Source of the DNA: Syntrophomonadaceae bacterium
GTDB taxonomy: Bacteria; Bacillota; Syntrophomonadia; Syntrophomonadales; Syntrophomonadaceae
Length of the DNA stretch: 5,577 nt
Direction of reading: 5' to 3'
Assembly: GCA_028686565.1 (NCBI GenBank)
Contig: JAQUBU010000162.1
Span: forward strand, 1-5,577
Shown here in pieces: positions 1 to 5,444 of this stretch; position 1 is the first letter of the stretch, and each line of letters starts with the position of its first letter. A model generated the notes under the pieces. That model saw nothing but the letters and a program-made list of their open reading frames with translations. It had not been told where the DNA came from and made no database searches. The translations under genes were made by a program, and so were the position numbers.

Positions 1-90
1 CTTGTCAGCCCCCCTTGTCAGCCCCCCTTGTCAGCCCCCCTTGTCAGCCCCCCTTGTCAGCCCCCCTTGTCAGCCCCCCTTGTCAGCCCC
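1..90. repeat. 13-bp tandem repeat array, seven copies, running off the left edge
   Basis: The unit TTGTCAGCCCCCC starts at 2, 15, 28, 41, 54, 67 and 80 with no mismatch in the first six copies. The seventh keeps only four C residues before unique sequence at 91. Position 1 is the end of a further copy, so the array continues outside the window. On the minus strand each unit gives six G residues separated by the 7-nt spacer CTGACAA, which meets the usual G-quadruplex pattern. The array starts right after the spoIIE stop codon, so it lies in the 3' flank of that transcript. No terminator hairpin for spoIIE is visible before it. Because 13 is not a multiple of 3, any peptide read through it is a frame-cycling artefact. 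Confidence 0.97.
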
Positions 91-91
91 G

Positions 92-2551
92 TCATGCCAG
101 ATCAATGTAAATGCAGATAACTGTCATGTCATCGGCTGGCTGCCCCTTTGTCATACCCAGAGCCCGATTGATAATAAGTTCTGCCAGTTCCTGGGGTTCC
201 TTGCCATTATACGAACTCAGTAAATCGGGTATCCATTGTTCACCGGCCTTTTGCCTGGACACATCGAGCACACCGTCACTGAGCATAACCAGAATGTCTC
301 GCGGGACCAGCATTCTGGTTTCACTGACCATATCGACATTGTCCATAATTCCTATAGGCAGGGAGTTTGATATGACCATCCCCACCTTTTTCCCCCTTTT
401 TATGAATGAAGGTGCACTGCCAACTTTTATAAAATCAACTTCCCCTGTATAACAATCAAACACAATCATATCCAGAGTCGAAAAGATTTCACTGCCGGAA
501 CGCAAGAGCAAGACCGAGTTGATCGTATTAAGAGCTATCTCACGATCAAAACCGCTGTTGAGCAAATTCTCCAACAACCTGACAGTTGCCTGACTTTCAT
601 TGCAAGCTTTCTCACCAACCCCCATTCCATCGCTTAAGGCTATCAATAATTTGCCCTCGTTTAAATTGCTAATCGTATAGCTATCTCCGCAAACCGTCTC
701 TTTGCCAACCTGAGCAGTTCCCGTTGATACTTTGTAATTAAAAGCTCGTAATAAAGAGAACTCACATTGTCCTCTTCCTTTAAGGCGCGGACAATTCTTC
801 CGGGAAATCTCCACTTTGTAACCCAGGACTCCAGATATTGCAGGAGCAATAGTTGTTTGACAGTGCGTTCCATCAGAACAGGCATCCATTATCACATTCA
901 AACACAATTCCCCCCGTGCACTTTTTAAAGGTGTAATATCGCGCAGATTCAAGCCCAGACGCTTGTTTTCCTGCAATAAAAGCACTCGCAGCGCTAAATC
1001 CACTTCAGTATTTATATCAATTTCTTTAGCTAAACCTTTAATTACCTGACTGACTCCTTTTAATTGGGTTGCCACCAAATCCCGCGATTCATCAAGCTTT
1101 TCTGACCAGTATTCATTGATCCGCAGGCGGTCAAAAAGGTAATTGATTGTTTTTACCATATCCCGGGATTGAATACAGCGGCGCTTAAAATCCCGGGGGC
1201 ATTTTTCGTAATCAAGTTCTCCTCCAGCTTCAACCATGGTGAAGAGGTCCAGCATATGCTGCGAGGTATCGTAGCATTCCTTGCCCCAGCAGGTATTGTA
1301 GCGGGAACAGTCATTACAGAAGTTGCGCGAAACCTGCTCATAGAGATAATTCAAACAGGCTACGGGTTTGCTTCTGCGCTTCATTTCCACCTCCCCTGCG
1401 AAGGTGCTGCTTAACTCATCAAAAACGGTGGCCAGATTCTGTATTTGGTTGCGGGCATTTTCTTTAATACGGGTATCAAAAACTGGTATTTCACTGTCAT
1501 TATTAATCGGCCCCAACGACTCAAGCGGCATTTTCTCCTTAAGAGAGGCTGGCAAAATGCTAAAGATCAAACAGGCTATGCCAGTCTCCCATATACCCAA
1601 AATAGTTGCCTGGGTTTGGGATAAAAACATAGATAATGCCAGGTTGCCCAACATAAAACCAATAATTACTCCCAATCTTCCGAAATTCCTGAACAGACCG
1701 GCAAGCAATCCCGAAAAGGCATAAATGCCCAGTGTTTGGGTAAATACACTGGAGGAAACTGATGGTATAATTCCGGTCATTACACCTACCATGGTTCCTC
1801 CTGGGCTTCCCCATAGGAAGGCAGCTACCAGTATACCTAAACGGCATACAATGCCGCTCAAGCTTAAACCGGCCAAATTTACCTGACCTATACCCATTAT
1901 TATCCCTATTCCTAATACCATAAAGGCAACAATATCTTCAAATTTAAAACTATCCAGTGTTTTTCTTTGTTTTACAGCATCACTGACCACCAGCAATACA
2001 AAGGTTAGCACCCCGGCGATCATAGCCTCGAATGTAACTACCATTTCCTGATAAAAAGACATGCCCGTAAAAAGTACCGCGAGACTTTTGACTACAAATA
2101 TTACACTCGCGGTTAAAAGAGGCAAAATCCAACAGTTCTTATCCAAAGGTATTGTTATGTAATTAATAACTCCCATTAGAATTAATAAAGTTAAAATATT
2201 AGACCCCAGGCCGAGACCGCTTAAAACAGTGGAAAAGCCGATGATGGAAAATATCAGCAACAACAAGGAACGGTTGCGGTCACGATATCCAAAAGCCGTA
2301 AAAAATGCATAGCCAAAAGGCAGCAGGTCACTTAATACAAATGCTCTGGACATTAAGAGCATAGCAATACATAGTAACAAATTCTCTATACTGGGGATCG
2401 TTTTTAGTACCGTTATCATTTTTGATGTTAAGCTAAAATGCTTCGGCAATTTGTTCCAATACTTAAAACCAATTTTGCGCTTTCTACGAGGTTTCTTAAG
2501 AAGCGTTTCGGCAATTCTCTGGTAAGGATAAATCTCGAACTTCTCCAGCAT
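92..2551 (-). CDS. spoIIE: Stage II sporulation protein E (SpoIIE), PP2C-type serine phosphatase
   Basis: SpoIIE is a membrane-bound phosphatase of the sporulation septum. In Bacillus it interacts with FtsZ and dephosphorylates the anti-anti-sigma factor SpoIIAA to release sigma-F in the forespore. The protein read here is 819 aa, close to the 827 aa of B. subtilis. Roughly ten or eleven hydrophobic segments fill residues 53-334, followed by a soluble central region and a C-terminal PP2C domain (about 582-819). Metal-site motifs are visible: GDSY (D623), SDGMGVGEKA (D641), LSDGVLD (D759) and ADDMTV (D807/D808). A cysteine cluster (C412, C415, C421, C426, C451, C459) sits in the central region. 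The start chosen is the ATG at 2551, because AAGGGGG lies 6 nt upstream. The frame stays open to a TTG at 2605 and an ATG at 2578, but neither has a ribosome binding site. The stop is TGA at 92-94. A promoter-like site lies at 2663-2691. Identification is by family motifs and architecture. Confidence 0.96.
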   Translation of the reverse strand: MLEKFEIYPYQRIAETLLKKPRRKRKIGFKYWNKLPKHFSLTSKMITVLKTIPSIENLLLCIAMLLMSRAFVLSDLLPFGYAFFTAFGYRDRNRSLLLLIFSIIGFSTVLSGLGLGSNILTLLILMGVINYITIPLDKNCWILPLLTASVIFVVKSLAVLFTGMSFYQEMVVTFEAMIAGVLTFVLLVVSDAVKQRKTLDSFKFEDIVAFMVLGIGIIMGIGQVNLAGLSLSGIVCRLGILVAAFLWGSPGGTMVGVMTGIIPSVSSSVFTQTLGIYAFSGLLAGLFRNFGRLGVIIGFMLGNLALSMFLSQTQATILGIWETGIACLIFSILPASLKEKMPLESLGPINNDSEIPVFDTRIKENARNQIQNLATVFDELSSTFAGEVEMKRRSKPVACLNYLYEQVSRNFCNDCSRYNTCWGKECYDTSQHMLDLFTMVEAGGELDYEKCPRDFKRRCIQSRDMVKTINYLFDRLRINEYWSEKLDESRDLVATQLKGVSQVIKGLAKEIDINTEVDLALRVLLLQENKRLGLNLRDITPLKSARGELCLNVIMDACSDGTHCQTTIAPAISGVLGYKVEISRKNCPRLKGRGQCEFSLLRAFNYKVSTGTAQVGKETVCGDSYTISNLNEGKLLIALSDGMGVGEKACNESQATVRLLENLLNSGFDREIALNTINSVLLLRSGSEIFSTLDMIVFDCYTGEVDFIKVGSAPSFIKRGKKVGMVISNSLPIGIMDNVDMVSETRMLVPRDILVMLSDGVLDVSRQKAGEQWIPDLLSSYNGKEPQELAELIINRALGMTKGQPADDMTVICIYIDLA

Positions 2552-2662
2552 GCTTGTCCCCCTTCTCTGGTTAATCATTTCATATAACGAATTCTTGTCC
2601 ACCAATTATAACCAGCAAGTATGGTAAATAATGTAATTCGGAAGGAGGGTGCTCGGTTTTTA

Positions 2663-2691
2663 TTTATACAATATTCAGGTTTTGCCAGCAA
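2663..2691 (-). promoter_or_regulatory. Putative sigma-A-type promoter of spoIIE
   Basis: On the minus strand a -35 TTGCTG (2691-2686) and a -10 TATAAA (2668-2663) are separated by exactly 17 bp. This lies about 110 bp upstream of the chosen spoIIE start and downstream of the fnt terminator. The -35 hexamer sits inside a short palindrome, CCAGC-AAAAA-GCTGG (2685-2699), which could be an operator or chance. In B. subtilis spoIIE is transcribed by sigma-A RNA polymerase with phosphorylated Spo0A. Only a weak Spo0A-box-like match, TTTGTAGAGC (2723-2714), is seen here, so Spo0A control is not shown by the sequence. Confidence 0.5.
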
Positions 2692-2741
2692 AAAGCTGGT
2701 ATATTTTAGCATTGCTCTACAAATACAGCATAATTAACGCC

Positions 2742-2773
2742 AAATAAAAACAGCCTGCCCCGTAAGGGCAGGC
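2742..2773 (-). terminator. Rho-independent terminator of the FNT channel gene
   Basis: A perfect 8-bp G+C-rich stem, GCCTGCCC (2753-2760) and GGGCAGGC (2766-2773), encloses a 5-nt loop. On the minus strand it is followed by TGTTTTTATTT, a U-rich tract in the RNA. It lies about 30 bp past the fnt stop codon and separates fnt from the spoIIE promoter. Confidence 0.9.
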
Positions 2774-2804
2774 CGTAAAGTTATTATTTTTTACTTTTAA
2801 GCGA

Positions 2805-3695
2805 TTATTTTTTCAGGTAAATCAGCCAGTAAACTCCACCCACAAAAAGAGCACCGCCGACGATATTCCCGAGTGTAACCGGAATAAGGTTGGCATTAAT
2901 GAAGTTTCCATAACTGAAGAAAGCAACAACCTGGTCAGGAGTCATATTAAAGATGGAAACAGCTTCACCGGCTGCATTCAGCTTGGTTGCACCAGCTACT
3001 AATTCCGGAGCTTTCTGAGCAATGGTGATTCCCATGGGGATAAAGAACATGTTGGCAACGCAATGCTCAAAACCGCTGGATACGAAAGCCATGATGGGGA
3101 AGAAGATTCCGAAGATTTTTCCTATTATATCTTTAGCTGAAAATGCCATCCAGACAGCCAGACAAACCAGCCAGTTACAGCAAATGCCGCGCATAAAAGC
3201 AGCCATCCAGGTAAGCTTCATCTTGGCTGAAGCTATACCCAGAGCTTTAATGCCCATTCCAGTCAGAAGTAAAGAGCCTGTCTTGGCATCCTTGGTTACC
3301 CAATAAGCACCCAGGAAAATGATGTAAACCAATAAAACGGAACCAATAAAGTTGGCAATATAAACAACAACCCAGTTATAAAGCAATCCGCCCCAGCTCG
3401 CCTGTCCATTGCAAGCAGAAGCAAAACATGCCATGTTGTTGCCGGTGAAAAGTTCAGCACCAGCGATAACAACTAACATCAGGCCTACAGAGAAAACAGC
3501 TCCAAAGAGGAAAATACCTACTGCTGAATCAGCATCAGGAGCAGCCCCGACTTTGGTTGCCAAATTGGCTCCGAAGCCAATATAAGCACCGGCCAGAATA
3601 CCTAATAGGAGCATCTTGAAAAATGGCAATTCAGTTTTAGCTTTACCGGCATTACAAGCCGCTGCGGCTACTTCTGCTGGAGTCATAAAATTCAT
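2805..3695 (-). CDS. Formate/nitrite transporter (FNT) family channel
   Basis: FNT proteins (FocA, NirC, FdhC, HSC) are pentameric inner-membrane channels of about 260-300 aa that move small monovalent anions such as formate, nitrite or hydrosulfide. This protein is 296 aa with six hydrophobic segments. Family hallmarks are visible: the N-terminal TPAEVAAAA stretch, LLLGILAGAYIGFGANLA near residues 29-46, AELFTGN (T84), RGICCNWLVCLAVW near 169-182, GFEHCVANMFFIP containing the pore histidine H211, and the late VTLGNIVGGALF motif. The frame opens four codons earlier at a GTG (3707), but AAGGGAG lies only 1 nt before that GTG. The ATG at 3695 lies 13 nt downstream of the AAGGGAG and gives the more family-like N-terminus; both remain possible. 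A strong terminator follows at 2742-2773, and a long gap with possible regulatory structure precedes the gene. Substrate cannot be told from the sequence. Formate is plausible in an anaerobic clostridium, but that is inference. Confidence 0.93.
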   Translation of the reverse strand: MNFMTPAEVAAAACNAGKAKTELPFFKMLLLGILAGAYIGFGANLATKVGAAPDADSAVGIFLFGAVFSVGLMLVVIAGAELFTGNNMACFASACNGQASWGGLLYNWVVVYIANFIGSVLLVYIIFLGAYWVTKDAKTGSLLLTGMGIKALGIASAKMKLTWMAAFMRGICCNWLVCLAVWMAFSAKDIIGKIFGIFFPIMAFVSSGFEHCVANMFFIPMGITIAQKAPELVAGATKLNAAGEAVSIFNMTPDQVVAFFSYGNFINANLIPVTLGNIVGGALFVGGVYWLIYLKK

Positions 3696-3716
3696 ATTAT
3701 AATTCACTCTCCCTTA

Positions 3717-3749
3717 AATTACTTTGTAATCATCTGTGCAATTACTTTG
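3717..3749 (-). promoter_or_regulatory. Direct repeat and palindrome just upstream of the FNT gene
   Basis: AATTACTTTG occurs at 3717-3726 and again at 3740-3749, exactly 23 bp apart, about two helical turns. The proximal copy also forms a perfect palindrome, ATTAC-TTT-GTAAT (3718-3730). The block ends next to the fnt ribosome binding site. This arrangement is compatible with an operator or an RNA element near the start of translation. No regulator is encoded nearby and no convincing -35/-10 pair was found here. The region is A+T-rich, so chance is possible. Confidence 0.3.
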
Positions 3750-3754
3750 GATAC

Positions 3755-3831
3755 AATCCTTGAGGATTACCAACCTGCTTTAAGCCTGGTCACGATCACT
3801 ACGAATATTCCGCGCTCATAAGGCTGGTTGG
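3755..3831 (-). promoter_or_regulatory. Possible folded 5' leader of the FNT gene
   Basis: Three complementary pairs nest or sit side by side: CCAACC (3770-3775) with GGTTGG (3826-3831), AGCCT (3783-3787) with AGGCT (3821-3825), and a separate hairpin AATCC-TTGA-GGATT (3755-3768). On the minus strand they would lie about 60-140 nt upstream of the fnt start. I compared it from memory with riboswitch consensus patterns (ZTP, THF, TPP, FMN, cobalamin, SAM-I, fluoride, T-box) and saw no match. Stems are short, so this is only suggestive of a structured leader. Confidence 0.25.
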
Positions 3832-3858
3832 GATAGCTCCTCCCCGAAAAATCATCAT

Positions 3859-4050
3859 TTAAGCTAAAAAACTCCACTCTTTCCGGCAAAAGCTAATCCG
3901 AACAATATCCCCGCCTCCTTTACGAAGAACGAGATAATTATTGCGTTCCTCCCCTCCTTCCGTTTTTTTAAAAGCTTCCGTCCAATCCCACGGCAGCTTC
4001 CAAAACCCAGGTAATCTTAAATAATCCAAATTACCCGAGTTTATTTGCAT
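3859..4050 (-). CDS. Doubtful small ORF, 63 codons, unknown product
   Basis: The reading frame runs from an ATG at 4050 to a TAA ending at 3859. The product would be charged and aromatic-rich (WKLPWDW, then KKTEGGEERNN, then VLRKGGGDIVRISF), with no signal peptide, membrane segment or motif I recognise. No ribosome binding site precedes the ATG, and a stop codon sits directly upstream in frame. The ATG itself lies in one arm of the inverted-repeat block at 4048-4191. The composition is not absurd for a protein, so it could be a small gene, a decayed remnant or a chance frame. A coding function is not established. Confidence 0.2.
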   Translation of the reverse strand: MQINSGNLDYLRLPGFWKLPWDWTEAFKKTEGGEERNNYLVLRKGGGDIVRISFCRKEWSFLA

Positions 4051-4191
4051 TTATAAGCATCGCAAGAAACTGCGGAGCAGTTTCTTTTGCACCGCTGCAA
4101 CGAGGTGGGAGATTAGTATCCGCCGCCTGTCTTGTTAATATGAACCCGACCGTTTAAGAAGCGGGAACATATTTACACCTCGTTATAAATG
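4048..4191 (-). ncRNA. Candidate structured RNA or palindromic element upstream of the FNT gene
   Basis: Four inverted repeats nest in one 144-bp block. The outer pair is CATTTATAA (4048-4056) with TTATAAATG (4183-4191). Inside it lies AACGAGGTG (4099-4107) with CACCTCGTT (4176-4184), overlapping the outer arm by two bases. Beside that is a 10-bp hairpin, AAGAAACTGC (4064-4073) with GCAGTTTCTT (4077-4086), with only 3 nt in its loop. The innermost, read on the minus strand, is ATATG-TT-CCCG with CGGG-TT-CATAT (about 4172-4138). Together they would form a three-way junction. TATAAAAT (4200-4193, minus) lies just before the outer arm, but its -35 is poor. A 6S-like RNA was considered because of the length and the GGCGGCGG stretch in one strand, but I cannot confirm the family. 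A MITE-like palindrome is the main alternative, and strand is uncertain. Confidence 0.35.
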
Positions 4192-4268
4192 GATTTTATA
4201 CAATTTTTAATTATAGTATGGCTTAAACAACATAATTAAAATCCACAACATGTTACTTTCCACAAAAG

Positions 4269-4306
4269 AATCTAAAAACCTGCGGGGTTAATGTATGTAT
4301 TAGATT
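4269..4306 (-). terminator. Weak terminator-like hairpin after ppx
   Basis: AATCTAA (4269-4275) pairs with TTAGATT (4300-4306), and AACC (4277-4280) with GGTT (4286-4289) around a 5-nt loop. The hairpin lies about 30-65 bp past the ppx stop. On the minus strand it is followed by TCTTTTG, a poor U tract. The plus strand has the better run of T residues (from 4305), although no plus-strand gene leads into it. Stem stability is low, so its termination role is uncertain. Confidence 0.3.
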
Positions 4307-4334
4307 TTTTTATATTTTCTATTATATTTATTTA

Positions 4335-5210
4335 TTATCCAACGAGGTGCATCCGCCACACCATGCCTTCCAGCAGATCACAATCACTTACAATTATTTT
4401 TTCTTTTGCAAGCAGATCCATTATTAATAAAACAATCATGGTTCCTTTGGGAATAATATCTGCTCTTTCCGGCTGTAATCCGGGCAATCTTTTCCTCAAT
4501 TTTAAAGACATTCTCTCCAGCATATTATAGATATCTGCAATTTCTACACGCTTCAATATCTGTCCATGAACAAGTTTTGAATCATAGACCTCAAACGAAT
4601 TTTTAATGGCGACCAGGGTTGTTGCAGTTCCTCCTACAAAAACCAGAGGGTTGTCTAACAGGATATTATTGTATCCGGAAAGCGGTGCTAAGGCAGCAGC
4701 AATATCTACTGCCTTCATGTCATTTTCACTGGCTCTGACCGCCCCAACAGGCAGCGATAAGGAGATGCTTTTATCCCCTTTTATAATGAACTCAGTACTG
4801 CCACCGCCTAAATCCACTACTAATGGCAAATTATCCAGCTGCAAGCTGCTCATTACTCCCTGGTAACTTAGCTCGGCTTCCTCTTCACCGTCTATTATTT
4901 CAATATTCAGATCCAGCCGGTCTTTAGCCTCATCCAGCAATTCCTGGCCATTAGCTGCTTCACGAAGGGCACTGGTGGCAACCGCGCGGAAAGATTGAAC
5001 CTGGTGTTCAAGTATATTACTCTTAAAGTCTTCCAGGCATTTTATGCTTCGTTCAATAGCTTGTACACTGATCTTGCCGCCGGGTTTTAATCCTTCTCCC
5101 AGACGGGTAGTTTCTATTCTTTTACAAACCGCTGTCAAACGGTCTTTTTGCATAGATGCTATCAGCAAGCGGCAGGAGTTGGTCCCTATGTCAATAGCAG
5201 CATATTTCAT
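4335..5210 (-). CDS. ppx: Ppx/GppA family phosphatase (exopolyphosphatase or pppGpp phosphohydrolase), short form
   Basis: The family belongs to the ASKHA fold and removes terminal phosphates from polyphosphate or converts pppGpp to ppGpp in the cytoplasm, linking phosphate stores to the stringent response. The 291-aa product has the expected motifs in order: DIGTNSCRLLIA (7-18, phosphate 1), ATSALREAANG (78-88), IIDGEEEAELSYQG (105-118, holding the likely catalytic glutamate at 109-111), VVDLGGGSTEFI (131-142, phosphate 2), GGTATTLVAI (193-202) and RADIIPKGT with the C-terminal VSDCDLLEGMV (274-284). It ends there, lacking the helical/HD-like C-terminal half of E. coli Ppx (about 500 aa), as is usual for the short ~300-aa bacterial forms. 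The ATG at 5210 is preceded by AAAGGAG with 6-nt spacing. No clear promoter was seen in 5211-5271; transcription may come from beyond the repeats. Which substrate is preferred cannot be decided from the sequence. Confidence 0.93.
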   Translation of the reverse strand: MKYAAIDIGTNSCRLLIASMQKDRLTAVCKRIETTRLGEGLKPGGKISVQAIERSIKCLEDFKSNILEHQVQSFRAVATSALREAANGQELLDEAKDRLDLNIEIIDGEEEAELSYQGVMSSLQLDNLPLVVDLGGGSTEFIIKGDKSISLSLPVGAVRASENDMKAVDIAAALAPLSGYNNILLDNPLVFVGGTATTLVAIKNSFEVYDSKLVHGQILKRVEIADIYNMLERMSLKLRKRLPGLQPERADIIPKGTMIVLLIMDLLAKEKIIVSDCDLLEGMVWRMHLVG

Positions 5211-5271
5211 GTTGCTCTCCTTTAGTAATAATGTTTCGCAGTTGACTTATGATACTATGCACTACGGTAGT

Positions 5272-5444
5272 GTCATTGCGAGCGAAGCGCGGCAATCTTT
5301 CTATATGCAGCTGTTATAGATTGCTTGGCTACGCTCGCAATTCTCACGGGTATTTAGCCCGCCACGGTAAACGAAAAGCGTCAGACCGTTTTCATTTACA
5401 TAATCAATTACCGGGGAAGATTGCCGCGCTACGCTCGCAATGAC
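5272..5444. repeat. MITE-like palindromic element with 28-bp terminal inverted repeats
   Basis: The left end (5272-5299) begins GTCATTGCGAGCG and ends GGCAATCTT. The right end (5417-5444) is its reverse complement with one mismatch in 28, at the centre. A third, shorter inverted copy (about 5318-5341) pairs with the left end to give a roughly 67-bp hairpin (5275-5341). The GTCATTGCGAGCGAAGCG-type sequence resembles a dispersed palindromic repeat common in bacterial intergenic DNA, whose spurious translations (such as VIASEARQS) recur in databases. The 173-bp element carries no plausible gene. No clear target-site duplication could be picked out. It lies about 60 bp upstream of the ppx start and could affect ppx transcription if the promoter is beyond it. 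Confidence 0.8.

Larger units (their letters stand above)
3696..4334. other. Long intergenic region between ppx and the FNT gene
   Basis: About 640 bp carry no well-supported gene. The stretch holds, from ppx towards fnt, a weak hairpin after ppx (4269-4306), an A+T-rich stretch with an isolated TATAAT (4215-4210, minus strand) lacking a good -35, a nested inverted-repeat block (4048-4191), a doubtful 63-codon ORF (3859-4050), a possible folded leader (3755-3831) and a direct repeat (3717-3749). Its length and density of inverted repeats are unusual compared with the 2552-2804 gap, which holds only a terminator and a promoter. Confidence 0.8.

Noticed and set aside
1..90. CRISPR array
   Set aside because: The unit is 13 bp with no variable spacers, so it is a simple tandem repeat.
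2..223. Plus-strand frame rich in proline and cysteine across the left array
   Set aside because: It is a translation of the 13-bp tandem repeat cycling through three frames and then the antisense of spoIIE.
661..885. Minus-strand 74-codon frame inside spoIIE, and similar frames at 1153-1341 and 1560-1847
   Set aside because: They lie fully within spoIIE in other frames and show no motif or ribosome binding site of their own.
2633..2643. TTCCGAA on the minus strand as a Spo0A box
   Set aside because: Only five of seven bases match TGTCGAA, and it lies downstream of the predicted transcription start.
2640..2744. Plus-strand GGAAGGAGGG resembling a strong ribosome binding site followed by a 31-codon GTG frame
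   Set aside because: The GTG directly abuts the purine tract with no spacing, and the frame runs over the minus-strand spoIIE promoter and into the fnt terminator region.
4135..4170. 11-codon minus-strand ORF (MFPLLKRSGSY) with GAGGTG five bases before the ATG
   Set aside because: The apparent ribosome binding site is part of the AACGAGGTG inverted-repeat arm and the ORF fills the inner hairpin, so structure explains it better than coding. A leader peptide is not excluded.
5252..5280. Plus-strand TTGACT at about 5242-5247 as a promoter -35
   Set aside because: No acceptable -10 lies 16-18 bp downstream and there is no plus-strand gene for it to drive.
5044..5443. Plus-strand frames containing VIASEARQS-like and SLRAKRGNLS-like peptides
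   Set aside because: These are translations of the palindromic intergenic repeat and the antisense of ppx, a known source of spurious annotations.
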